The notes below the pieces were generated by a model. It searched no databases. It worked only from the letters and a program-made list of their open reading frames with translations, and was not told the DNA's origin. Shown here piece after piece: positions 7,857 through 15,964 of a DNA stretch of 64,000 nucleotides. Location: assembly GCA_020636135.1 (NCBI GenBank), contig JACJYK010000002.1:1-64000 (forward strand). Reading direction: 5' to 3'. Each line of letters opens with the position of its first letter. The first letter of the stretch is position 1. A program made the position numbers and the translations under genes. Source of the stretch: Lewinellaceae bacterium. Its GTDB lineage: Bacteria > Bacteroidota > Bacteroidia > Chitinophagales > Saprospiraceae.

Positions 7857-8855
7857 ATGAGAATCCATCCAATCTTTATTTTATTGTTCCTGGTCTCTAT
7901 CGGGACCTTTTGCACTTCCCCGAACCGAAAATCGGACGGGCCGTCCCCGGCGATACCGGGCGTGCAACAGCTCACCCAGCGAATCGTACAGGATAGCTTA
8001 AATCCCATGTGGTATGCGGAAAGAGGGAAATTATATGCCATGAATGAAGCCTACGACCTGGCGATCCATGACTTGCAGCAGGCCATCCGGCTTGGCAGCG
8101 ATCAAGTGAATTATTACCACGACCTGGCCAACATCTACCTGGATAATTTCCGGTCCAGAGAAGCATTGGAGGTAATGGAAAAGGCGGCTGAACGGTTTCC
8201 CGATAGCCTCCGGACCGAATTGAAACTGAGTGAAATTCAGTTTACGCTCAAGCAGTACGACGCCAGTATTCAGACGGTGAACCGGATTTTGCAAAAGCAG
8301 CCTTACAACGCCGAGGCTTTCTTTATGCTGGGGATGAATTTTAAAGAGATGGGTGATTCGGCCCGCGCCATCAACGGATTTCAGACAGCCGTAGAACAGG
8401 ATCCCCACCTGGTGGATGGATGGATCGAACTGGGTACGCTGATGCAAGCGCGGCATAACCCGCTGGCAGGGCAATATTTTGCCAATGCAGCCGGAATGGA
8501 TACAGTCGGTGCAGAGGGGATGTATGCTTTAGCCCATTATTATCATCAGGAAGGATTGCTCGAGCAGGCCAAGTCCACCTACCAGCAAATGCTGATCAAA
8601 GATCCTTCCTACGAAAATGCCATGCTGGCTATAGGGCTTATCTATCTTGAACAGGATACGCTGGATAAAGCATTCCGGTGCATGGATTCCTTTACACAGA
8701 TATCCATCACAGACCCCCGGGGGTATTATTACAAAGGGTATATCGAAGAGAAAAAGGGTCACATCAGTGAAGCACGACATTGGTACCAGCAGGCCCTGGC
8801 TTTCGATCCGGATTTTACCCGGGCTCAGGAACGGTTGAAAGGCCTGCCCGAATAA
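7857..8855 (+). CDS. Tetratricopeptide-repeat lipoprotein
   Basis: A 332-residue protein with a signal peptide and lipobox ending at Cys19 (SIGTFC). About seven TPR units follow from residue 50 to the C terminus. Each has the W/L-G-Y-A-F-A-P spacing, for example MWYAERGKLYAMNEAYDLAI, then AFFMLGMNFKEMGDSARAI, then YYYKGYIEEKKGHISEARHW. It is probably an outer-membrane-anchored scaffold facing the periplasm. The neighbours give no hint of the partner. It is transcribed away from dinB, with 47 bases between the two starts. Confidence 0.87.
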   Translation: MRIHPIFILLFLVSIGTFCTSPNRKSDGPSPAIPGVQQLTQRIVQDSLNPMWYAERGKLYAMNEAYDLAIHDLQQAIRLGSDQVNYYHDLANIYLDNFRSREALEVMEKAAERFPDSLRTELKLSEIQFTLKQYDASIQTVNRILQKQPYNAEAFFMLGMNFKEMGDSARAINGFQTAVEQDPHLVDGWIELGTLMQARHNPLAGQYFANAAGMDTVGAEGMYALAHYYHQEGLLEQAKSTYQQMLIKDPSYENAMLAIGLIYLEQDTLDKAFRCMDSFTQISITDPRGYYYKGYIEEKKGHISEARHWYQQALAFDPDFTRAQERLKGLPE

Positions 8856-8956
8856 AAGTTGCATCTGACGTCAAAACGGTTTACCTTATGATCCTGCTCC
8901 ACTAAAATTACCCCGAAACACCGTTCTTGATTATCTAACCAAAAAAATCATTACTA

Positions 8957-9157
8957 ATGAGCATTTTGAAAGTTATCGAAATCATGTCCAATTCGTCCAC
9001 AAGTTGGGAGGATGCGACAGCGGAAGGCATTAAGAAAGCTTCGAAAACGGTGAAAAACATCAGATCGGCATTTGTCCAGAACCACAGTGTAACGGTGAAG
9101 GAGGGCAAGATCGCCGAATACCGGGTTAATCTCAAGATCTCCTTTGAAGTTGATTAA
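8957..9157 (+). CDS. Dodecin family flavin-binding protein
   Basis: A 66-residue protein matching dodecin over its full length: KVIEIMSNSSTSWEDATAEG, the helix, then NIRSAFVQNHSVTVKEGKIAEYRVNLKISFEV. Dodecins form hollow 12-mers that store flavins. The conserved Trp of TSWEDA is the residue that stacks on the flavin ring in characterised members. The gene stands alone, followed by its own hairpin terminator at 9170-9196. It is not part of an operon with thrS, which has its own promoter. Confidence 0.93.
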   Translation: MSILKVIEIMSNSSTSWEDATAEGIKKASKTVKNIRSAFVQNHSVTVKEGKIAEYRVNLKISFEVD

Positions 9158-9169
9158 ATTGTTATGCAG

Positions 9170-9196
9170 AAGAGGAAGTCATTTGATTTCCTCTTT
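9170..9196 (+). terminator. Terminator after the dodecin gene
   Basis: AAGAGGAA pairs with TTCCTCTT around a ten-base loop, beginning 12 bases beyond the dodecin stop codon. A short pyrimidine-rich tail follows. Confidence 0.65.
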
Positions 9197-9239
9197 CTCT
9201 TATCCTTTAATAAATTGACTACTCATGATGCAACCCTCC

Positions 9240-9294
9240 TTTCTTACCTTCTGTTAAATATGTAGTTTTGCAGGTCCTGAAGAGACCTTCAGAC
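9240..9294 (+). promoter_or_regulatory. thrS: thrS promoter and leader hairpin
   Basis: An exact -7 element TAgtTTTG (9263-9270) has a TTTC -33-like element at 9240-9243, 19 bases upstream. Transcription should start near 9277. The first transcribed bases form a perfect hairpin, CTGAAG (9277-9282) with CTTCAG (9287-9292), about 20 bases before the ATG. No T-box or operator resembling the tRNA-Thr anticodon arm is evident. Confidence 0.7.
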
Positions 9295-9313
9295 AACACC
9301 ATAACAGAATACC

Positions 9314-11242
9314 ATGATACAGATAACTTTTCCGGATGGTTTTATTGGATCCTACGATATAGGAGTTACAGGATATGATATAGCTCAAAGTATTAGTCAT
9401 GGATTAGCTAAAAAAGCAATTGCCATCAAAGTGAACGGCCAGGTGCGCGATCTGGCCCGGCCCATTAAAGAGGATGCTACCATTCAGATCCTCACCTGGG
9501 ACGACAAGGAAGGTAAGGCCACATTCTGGCACTCGTCGGCGCATCTGATGGCCGAAGCCATAGAAGTACTTTATCCGGGAACAAAATTTGGCATCGGACC
9601 AGCCATTGATCAGGGCTTCTATTACGATATCGATCCGGGTGATAAGGTCATCGGGGCGGAAGATCTCCAGCGCATTGAGAAAAAGATGCAGGAGATGGCC
9701 CAGAAGAAAAGCGATTACATCCGGACGGAGATGCCCAAGGCCGAAGCGGTTGCCTACTTTACCGGGAAAGGTGATCAGTATAAACTCGATTTACTGGAAG
9801 ACCTGGAGGATGGTCAGATCACCTTTTATCAGCAGGGTGATTTTACCGACCTCTGCCGGGGTCCTCACGTGCCCAATACGGAAATCATCAAAGCTGTCAA
9901 GCTTACCAATATTTCGGGAGCTTACTGGAGGGGCGATGAAAGCAACAAGCAGCTCACACGCATCTATGGCATTACATTCCCCAAACAAAAGGACCTCGAT
10001 GAGTACCTGCTGATGCTCGAGGAGGCCAAGAAAAGAGACCACCGGAAATTGGGTAAAGACCTGGAGATCTTCACTTTTGATGATGACGTTGGACCCGGTC
10101 TGCCCCTGTGGTTGCCCAATGGTGCGTTTTTGATCGAACAGCTGGAATGGTTTGCTAAAAAGACCGAGGAAGAAATGGGCTACCTGCGGGTACGTACTCC
10201 GCACATTGCCAAAGAAAACCTCTACCTCACTTCTGGCCATTTGCCTTATTACAAGGAGTCCATGTTTCCTCCTATGGAATTGGATGGGACCACCTACTAT
10301 CTTAAGGCAATGAACTGTCCGCATCACCATAAGATCTTTGCATCCTCGCCACGATCCTATAAGGAACTTCCTTTGCGTTTAGCTGAATACGGAACTTGTT
10401 ACAGGTATGAAAAATCCGGTGAGCTTTTCGGATTGATGCGGGTTCGTTCGCTGCAAATGAATGATGCACATATTTATTGTACCAAAGACCAGTTTGAATC
10501 TGAGTTCAAACGCGTCAATGAATTGTACCTCCGTTATTTTGAGGTCTTCGGGATCGATAAATACGTCATGCGATTCTCGACCCATGAGCCATCGAAACTG
10601 GGTAAGAAATATGTGGATAATCCGGCATTATGGGCAGAGACGGAGAATATGGTCCGTCGGGTACTGATCGACAGCGGTATCCCCTACGAGGAGGTTCCCG
10701 ATGAGGCGGCTTTTTACGGGCCCAAAATTGACATCCAGATCTGGAGCGCGATCGGACGGGAGTTTACCCTGGCAACGAACCAGGTTGACTTCGCCCAACC
10801 ATTGCGTTTTAACCTGACCTTTACCACCTCAAACAACGAGAACGAGCATCCCATCGTGATTCACCGTGCGCCACTCAGTACGCATGAACGGTTTATCGGA
10901 TTCCTGCTAGAGCACTATGCCGGGAAATTCCCAATGTGGCTGGCTCCGAAGCAATGTGCTATCCTGCCGATCGCTGACCGGCATATACCATTTGCTGAAG
11001 AGGTACAGGCTCAACTGAAAAAAGCCGGCGTCCGGAGTCAGCTGGATGATCGTAGCGAAAGCATCGGCCGGAAGATACGCGATGCAGAAACCGGCAAGAT
11101 TCCCTATATGCTGATCATCGGGGACAAAGAACAGGAAGCAGGACAGGTAGCGGTACGTAAACAGGGTGAAGGAGACCAGGGCAGTATGACGGTTAATGAC
11201 TTTGCTCAACGCATCCGTCAGCTGGTGGAGGATATGCATTAA
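9314..11242 (+). CDS. thrS: Threonine--tRNA ligase
   Basis: A 642-residue, full-length threonyl-tRNA synthetase that charges tRNA-Thr. Residues 1-61 are the TGS domain. An editing domain follows with the HxxxH motif (His73, His77) and the later CRGPH motif. The class II catalytic core has motif 1 near 270-300, the zinc ligand Cys335 (MNCPHHH), the motif 2 region RYEKSGELFGLMRVRSLQMND and a final IVIHRAPLSTHERF with the last zinc His. The anticodon-binding domain occupies about 540-642 (LPIADRHIPFAEEV). All key residues expected for activity and editing are present. It converges with the DUF3788 gene 9 bases downstream. Confidence 0.98.
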   Translation: MIQITFPDGFIGSYDIGVTGYDIAQSISHGLAKKAIAIKVNGQVRDLARPIKEDATIQILTWDDKEGKATFWHSSAHLMAEAIEVLYPGTKFGIGPAIDQGFYYDIDPGDKVIGAEDLQRIEKKMQEMAQKKSDYIRTEMPKAEAVAYFTGKGDQYKLDLLEDLEDGQITFYQQGDFTDLCRGPHVPNTEIIKAVKLTNISGAYWRGDESNKQLTRIYGITFPKQKDLDEYLLMLEEAKKRDHRKLGKDLEIFTFDDDVGPGLPLWLPNGAFLIEQLEWFAKKTEEEMGYLRVRTPHIAKENLYLTSGHLPYYKESMFPPMELDGTTYYLKAMNCPHHHKIFASSPRSYKELPLRLAEYGTCYRYEKSGELFGLMRVRSLQMNDAHIYCTKDQFESEFKRVNELYLRYFEVFGIDKYVMRFSTHEPSKLGKKYVDNPALWAETENMVRRVLIDSGIPYEEVPDEAAFYGPKIDIQIWSAIGREFTLATNQVDFAQPLRFNLTFTTSNNENEHPIVIHRAPLSTHERFIGFLLEHYAGKFPMWLAPKQCAILPIADRHIPFAEEVQAQLKKAGVRSQLDDRSESIGRKIRDAETGKIPYMLIIGDKEQEAGQVAVRKQGEGDQGSMTVNDFAQRIRQLVEDMH

Positions 11243-11251
11243 GGAGAGCTA

Positions 11252-11683
11252 TCAGAAGGCCAGCTTGACTTTGATCAATTTCTGGATGGATACTATCCAG
11301 GTATTGTCCCTGACAGGGATGTGGATGACTTTACCTTCCGGGTATTTCTTTCCCTCTTCAAGCGTTTTTCTGATCCAGGGATCGAGATCGGATGCGTAGA
11401 TGTGCTCGAGTGCCCGTGGACCAAATAACATGGTCACCTGGAAGTAGCCTTCATAAGGCGACATATAAATAATGGCTCTTCTTTTATCCTTGATCCGGTA
11501 TCCCCAGCCATAATTTTTGCTGAAGTAACTCCATAATTCCTCCGCCCCGGGATATTGTTCAAAGACAAAATGGTGCAGCTGTTCCCAATAAGTCATTGTG
11601 GAGCCAAGGTGCATTTGGAGTTCTGCGGCATCGGGCTTCTGGTCTTTGTTGAGAAAGACGCTGATTCCCGGATCTTCACTCAT
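11252..11683 (-). CDS. DUF3788 family protein
   Basis: A 143-residue cytosolic protein with no signal peptide. It resembles the DUF3788 family, small proteins with a Trp/Tyr-rich alpha+beta fold: MTYWEQLHHFVFEQYPGAEE, WGYRIKDKRRAIIYM, and the RRAIIYMSPYEGYFQVTMLFG core. The family's function is unknown. It lies 6 bases downstream of the dihaem peroxidase gene on the same strand, so it is probably co-transcribed. That pairing offers no clear functional link. Confidence 0.8.
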   Translation of the reverse strand: MSEDPGISVFLNKDQKPDAAELQMHLGSTMTYWEQLHHFVFEQYPGAEELWSYFSKNYGWGYRIKDKRRAIIYMSPYEGYFQVTMLFGPRALEHIYASDLDPWIRKTLEEGKKYPEGKVIHIPVRDNTWIVSIQKLIKVKLAF

Positions 11684-11689
11684 AATCTG

Positions 11690-13048
11690 TCAGTTACATC
11701 CCATCTGATACCTGGAGAGTTCATCATTATTCGGAAAGCATGCTCCGGACTGTGTTTTGTCCGGTACATAGCGGCTCATGTAAGGATCGTAGAGTGCATT
11801 GGTCAAAAAATCAATAAGCGCGGCTTTCTCGGCAACACTCAGATCGATTGGACGGAACCGGGGTGACAGACGGTCCTGAGAAACATGTGGATTTTCTGAC
11901 TGTGCTTTGATTTTGAAATCAATGACATCAGACAATGTTGCTTTGCTGCTGCCGTGGAAGAAGGTCCGGTAATCTTTCAGGTTGTACAACTGAGGTACCT
12001 TGAACCGGTAATAATCCACCTCTTTACCGGTGAACAGTCCCCGGCCCAGATTGCGCGGGTCGTCCGCGGAGGTGTTCAAACCACCAAATTGGTACATATC
12101 TGCCGTACCCAATGCATGAAACTCCATATTGCTGAAACTTGGTGCATTATGACAGGTGTAGCAGCGGGCTTTGGTGAAAAATAGCAGGGCACCCTCTTTC
12201 TGCTGACTGGTGATGGCATCGGTATTGCCTTTCAGGTAGTCCTGAAAAGGAGCTTCATTGGTGACAACGGTGCGGAGGTAAGAACCCAGCGCAAAACTGG
12301 CAGTCTTGTAATTGTAGCGTTCTGCTTCCGGTACATCCGGAAATGCCAGGTCAAAATATGCCCGGTAGCCATGGGTTAATAATACCCGGTCGTTGATCTC
12401 CATCCGGTGCAATACCATACCTTCTATATTCTGGCTTTCAAGTCCTTCGTAGCCCAGATGATTGACTTTCGCCAGGTCTCCCACCCAGTTTTCTTCCGTA
12501 CCGGTATTGACATGCTGAGCGCCAAACAAGCCGCTCCAGAGGGTATTGGTCACATAGGTTACGTTCATGATGCTTAATGGGCGTACACCCTGGGCGTCCA
12601 GTTCACTTTCCTGGTAATCGGGTAGTTGTGACCGGTAGGAACCCAGGATTCCAAATCCGGTAGCGCCGTCGGCTATTCCCTGTGCCCGGCCTGGAAGAAA
12701 TCCGGCTGCCGGTACATGGCAGGTAGAACACGAATACGTCTCGTAACTCTCCTGGTGAACAGGTAATTGGGCCACACCCGGGTCAAAAAAGATCATCTGA
12801 CCCAATTTGATTTTAGCAGGAGATATAGGGTTGTGAGGATCCTGATTGGGCAGGGAAGCTGTTTTGGTTGGATCTGCCAGGATATAATAGTCTGAATGTC
12901 CGGTTGGTGATGCCAGATTCATGGCAGACAGCAATTCCTGGTCCAGATCAGTGGTAAGCACGTCCTGCTTGCATTGGCTCACCAGCATGAGGGTTAACAA
13001 CAGGAAAAATATACAATGAGGTCTTGAATTCGTAGACGTTTGTTTCAT
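11690..13048 (-). CDS. Dihaem cytochrome c peroxidase / MauG-family lipoprotein
   Basis: A 452-residue protein. I start it at the ATG at 13048, which gives a lipoprotein signal peptide ending LVSQC. An ATG eight codons earlier is possible but adds polar residues. Two c-type haem motifs are present, CSTCH at 107-111 and CYTCH at 296-300, with the family pattern around the second (NAPSFSNMEFHALG). These proteins reduce periplasmic hydrogen peroxide or, as in MauG, oxidise a partner protein. The family's usual low-potential and high-potential haem domains both seem intact. A dihaem cytochrome is encoded nearby (13878-14840) and could donate electrons, which is inference. Confidence 0.88.
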   Translation of the reverse strand: MKQTSTNSRPHCIFFLLLTLMLVSQCKQDVLTTDLDQELLSAMNLASPTGHSDYYILADPTKTASLPNQDPHNPISPAKIKLGQMIFFDPGVAQLPVHQESYETYSCSTCHVPAAGFLPGRAQGIADGATGFGILGSYRSQLPDYQESELDAQGVRPLSIMNVTYVTNTLWSGLFGAQHVNTGTEENWVGDLAKVNHLGYEGLESQNIEGMVLHRMEINDRVLLTHGYRAYFDLAFPDVPEAERYNYKTASFALGSYLRTVVTNEAPFQDYLKGNTDAITSQQKEGALLFFTKARCYTCHNAPSFSNMEFHALGTADMYQFGGLNTSADDPRNLGRGLFTGKEVDYYRFKVPQLYNLKDYRTFFHGSSKATLSDVIDFKIKAQSENPHVSQDRLSPRFRPIDLSVAEKAALIDFLTNALYDPYMSRYVPDKTQSGACFPNNDELSRYQMGCN

Positions 13049-13212
13049 ACACACTGATTGATTGAGAGACAAAAAATTCAGTCCGGGGCTAAAAAACCGG
13101 ATTGTTAATTCATGTCAAAAATTCAAAAGAATAATTCGATCCCGTGGTTGGTACAAAAACAGGCTCTAAAGTATAGACTTGGCTCATACGGGCGGATGAC
13201 CCAGATCATCGT

Positions 13213-13220
13213 TATCTTTG
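13213..13220 (+). promoter_or_regulatory. -7 promoter element of the GNAT gene
   Basis: Exact match to the Bacteroidota -7 consensus (TAtcTTTG), 21 bases before the start codon at 13242. No good -33 element is visible. Confidence 0.5.
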
Positions 13221-13241
13221 AGTTAGATCAGTCAGGAAACC

Positions 13242-13766
13242 ATGATCCAAACACCGCGACTTTTACTTCGGCCTGCCACAGCATCTTTATTGACTGCAGC
13301 GCTGACCAACCCAAGGACGTTAGCGGAAGCCCTGGGATGTTCCATTATTGCACCCTTGAGTGAATTTGGAAGGGCGCCGTTTGAGTATGCATTGAATAAA
13401 TTGCGGTTTGACCGCTCGGAGCAAAATTGGTGGGGATATTTTCCGGTTGAGACGCAAACCAATGTGTTGATCGGAACTTGCGGATATAAAGGTCAACCCG
13501 ATGAAGACGGGGTCGTTGAAATCGGATACGAAGTCATTCCGGTCAAACGAAGGCAGGGATTTGGCAAGGAAATAGCCGGCGGCCTTATCGATCATGCCTG
13601 GTCAGATCCCCGGGTTACAAGGGTAATAGCCCATACGCTGGCTGATAAAAACCCATCAAGTCGCATTCTGCGCTCCTGCGGTATGCATTTTGTCAGGGAG
13701 TTAATTGATACGGAAGATGGCCCGATCTGGCAATGGGCCATTGATCGTTCCGGCTCCACCACCTGA
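13242..13766 (+). CDS. GNAT family N-acetyltransferase (RimJ/RimL-like)
   Basis: A 174-residue acetyltransferase. The N terminus MIQTPRLLLRPATASLL is the usual RimJ/RimL-type start. The acetyl-CoA loop appears as EVIPVKRRQGFGKEIAGGLI (about 97-116), and the C-terminal strand-helix is IAHTLADKNPSSRILRSCGM, the conserved 'N.aS.rvLek.GF' signature with Cys-Gly-Met in place of Gly-Phe. It would acetylate an amine of a protein, amino acid or antibiotic. The substrate cannot be told from sequence. It stands alone, divergent from the peroxidase gene. Confidence 0.9.
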   Translation: MIQTPRLLLRPATASLLTAALTNPRTLAEALGCSIIAPLSEFGRAPFEYALNKLRFDRSEQNWWGYFPVETQTNVLIGTCGYKGQPDEDGVVEIGYEVIPVKRRQGFGKEIAGGLIDHAWSDPRVTRVIAHTLADKNPSSRILRSCGMHFVRELIDTEDGPIWQWAIDRSGSTT

Positions 13767-13843
13767 TTCCGTCCCCGAATACGGGAAATGCTACGAATCT
13801 TAAACCCTTTGCAACGAGGATGAAAAACCGGTAAGCCGTAGAT

Positions 13844-13872
13844 GTTGAGTTTTGTATCAAAACAAAATCAAC
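13844..13872. promoter_or_regulatory. Nested inverted repeat before the dihaem cytochrome gene
   Basis: GTTTTG (13849-13854) and CAAAAC (13858-13863) are perfect inverted arms around TAT. Outer arms GTTGA (13844-13848) and TCAAC (13868-13872) flank them asymmetrically. It ends five bases before the cytochrome start codon, so it could be an operator or a leader hairpin. Confidence 0.45.
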
Positions 13873-13877
13873 AGCTT

Positions 13878-14840
13878 ATGAAAAAGATTATAAAAATTGC
13901 CGGTTATGTTTTCGGCGGGATCCTGATTCTTCTCCTGATGGGAGGCATGTATGTCCAATGGAACGGAATACCGACCTATGAACTACCGGCCGTAGGGTTC
14001 ACCGTGCATATGGACAGCGCTTCAATAGCAGAAGGAAAACGGATCTCAGACATGGTTTGTAATGACTGCCACCGCAGTGCCAATGGATTGCTTGAAGGCA
14101 ATCTGATGTTTGGCGGCGATAACCCATCTGCCTTTGGGACGGTCTATTCAGCCAATATTACGGGGCATGAGGTTTATGGAGCAGGCAGGTATTCCGATGC
14201 GGAGTTAGCGATCCTGTTGCGCACCGGTATCAAAAAAAATGGGCAATACGCTCCTCCCTGGATGCCAAAATTTCCCCACCTTTCAGATGATGATCTAAAC
14301 AGCATTATTGCCTATCTGCGATCAGATGCACCGGAGTTGACCCCTTCTTCTGTTCAGCAACCTGCAAATGACCCTTCTTTCCTGGCCAAGGCTCTCTGCA
14401 ATTTTGTATTTAAGCCATTGCCCTATCCCGGCCAACCGGTTTCTAGTCCGGACCCTTCCGACCAGGTGGCATTTGGAAAATACCTGTGTACCTCCAAGGT
14501 CGAGTGTTATTCCTGCCATTCCCTGGATTTTGCAAAAGTGGATGTCATGCATCCGGAACGGACTACTGGCTTCTTCGGAGGGGGTAATCCGATGGAAGAA
14601 GGTGATCAGACCGTCTATTCAGCAAATCTTACCATGGATGAAGAAACCGGCCTGGGAACCTGGAGTGAAGCCGATTTTGTAAAAGCGGTACGCTATGGTA
14701 TCGGGAAGGATAATCAACCATTGCGGCAGCCCATGAAGCCTTTCGGAGGGCTGACGGAAGATGAGGTACGCGCGATCTGGGCTTATCTGCAAACCGTACC
14801 GAAAATTTACCATAAGATCGATCGGGGCAAGGTACAATGA
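13878..14840 (+). CDS. Membrane-anchored dihaem c-type cytochrome
   Basis: A 320-residue protein starting at the ATG at 13878, which immediately precedes a lysine-rich n-region and a hydrophobic anchor (about residues 8-27). Two cytochrome c domains follow, with CNDCH at 61-65 and CYSCH at 210-214. Each is followed by a Tyr-Ser-Ala-Asn block (TVYSANIT; TVYSANLT) and by a PPWMPKF or QPMKPFGGL segment that contains the Met axial ligand region, so the two halves look like a tandem duplication. It is a periplasmic electron carrier attached to the inner membrane. The gene stands alone and converges with the sialidase-like gene downstream. Confidence 0.9.
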   Translation: MKKIIKIAGYVFGGILILLLMGGMYVQWNGIPTYELPAVGFTVHMDSASIAEGKRISDMVCNDCHRSANGLLEGNLMFGGDNPSAFGTVYSANITGHEVYGAGRYSDAELAILLRTGIKKNGQYAPPWMPKFPHLSDDDLNSIIAYLRSDAPELTPSSVQQPANDPSFLAKALCNFVFKPLPYPGQPVSSPDPSDQVAFGKYLCTSKVECYSCHSLDFAKVDVMHPERTTGFFGGGNPMEEGDQTVYSANLTMDEETGLGTWSEADFVKAVRYGIGKDNQPLRQPMKPFGGLTEDEVRAIWAYLQTVPKIYHKIDRGKVQ

Positions 14841-14854
14841 TATCTGGTCGATGG

Positions 14855-15925
14855 TCAATGATTTGGGATTTTACCTGGATCAAGGACCAGATGCCGGATC
14901 CGGGTACGTTGCCAGGTATAGGTTAGGTGCACCAGTCCATCCGGTGCCTGGACGATGGCCGGATACGAATATTCTCCCGGCCCTTCTTCCAGCAGGTATG
15001 GGGGCCCCCAGGTCATTCCATCATCATTGGAGACAGCCAGGTGAATTGTTTTCCGGTTATCCGTGGTATGATTGTAGGCAAGCAACAGCCTGCCATCCTG
15101 CAGCTTGACAACATCGATTCCTGCATTGGGGTTGGGCAGCTGGGTGGGCGTCGCTGCAGACCAGGTTAAGCCCTGGTCTCCGGAAGAAGCATACATGATG
15201 TGCCCGAGCCGGTGGGTGGAGCGCATGAGCATCCGGATTTCACCATTGTCGGCCTGCCAAAGGGTCGGCTGGATGACACCCCACGGTTCACCGGGCACTG
15301 TGACAGGCCCTTGCTTACTCCAGTTCATTCCCTGGTCGGTGCTGCGTTCAACCCAGACGGTCCACGTCCGGTAAGGAGCATCGTCCGGAGAGTCTCCACG
15401 GTAACCGGCTTCTACCGAGCTCCCGGCGAGCCAGGTGCCATCGTCCAGGATCAATGGTTTGCAGCGGATGGGGCCAAGCAAACCTGCCGGTAAATAGTGC
15501 ACCGGGCTCCAGCTCATACCACCGTCAGCAGAAGTGCGGTAAGCGCCGATCCACTGCTGGGGATTAGGGCCGATCTTGAAATAAAGCCAGATCTGTCCAT
15601 TTTGCTCAAACAACACGGGATTCCAGGTCGGTATTTCCGGGAAGTCGGTTAATGCTTCCGGACCAGACCAGGACTCACCGGGATTTTTGCGGGACAACCA
15701 TATTTCTACATCATCATTGCTCTCTCCGCTACCGCCGAACCAGGCTGCCATCAGGGTGCCCGATTCAAGAGCCAATATGGTGGATGCATGAGCACTGGGA
15801 AATGATGCTGTTTCGTATATGAATTCTCTGGTTTGTATGAATGTCTCGGCAGAAGTTATGGACTGCGCCGTGCTACGGATGGGATACGAAAACAAAAAAA
15901 GCACAATGGAAATCCAGCATTTCAT
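14855..15925 (-). CDS. Sialidase-like (BNR/Asp-box) exported protein
   Basis: A 356-residue protein with a signal peptide ending at STAQ (about residue 21). It forms a six-bladed propeller of the sialidase superfamily with four clear Asp boxes (SADGGMSW, STDQGMNW, SGDQGLTW, SNDDGMTW). The first blade carries FPSAHASTILALESGTLMAAWFGG, and GPIRCKPLILDDGTWL follows. The pattern fits the BNR_2 group, which includes sialidases and other exo-glycosidases or lyases. The classic arginine triad is not obvious to me, so activity on sialic acid is not assured. A 15-bp palindrome sits 10 bases upstream of the start (15935-15949). Confidence 0.8.
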   Translation of the reverse strand: MKCWISIVLFLFSYPIRSTAQSITSAETFIQTREFIYETASFPSAHASTILALESGTLMAAWFGGSGESNDDVEIWLSRKNPGESWSGPEALTDFPEIPTWNPVLFEQNGQIWLYFKIGPNPQQWIGAYRTSADGGMSWSPVHYLPAGLLGPIRCKPLILDDGTWLAGSSVEAGYRGDSPDDAPYRTWTVWVERSTDQGMNWSKQGPVTVPGEPWGVIQPTLWQADNGEIRMLMRSTHRLGHIMYASSGDQGLTWSAATPTQLPNPNAGIDVVKLQDGRLLLAYNHTTDNRKTIHLAVSNDDGMTWGPPYLLEEGPGEYSYPAIVQAPDGLVHLTYTWQRTRIRHLVLDPGKIPNH

Positions 15926-15934
15926 GAACGATTC

Positions 15935-15949
15935 ATTTGGTCACCAAAT
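15935..15949. promoter_or_regulatory. Perfect 15-bp palindrome upstream of the sialidase-like gene
   Basis: ATTTGGT and ACCAAAT are exact inverted arms around a single C. The palindrome partly overlaps a -7-like element on the minus strand (TTaaTTTG, 15952-15945), as expected of a repressor operator. Confidence 0.5.
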
Positions 15950-15964
15950 TAAGGTAATCAAAAT

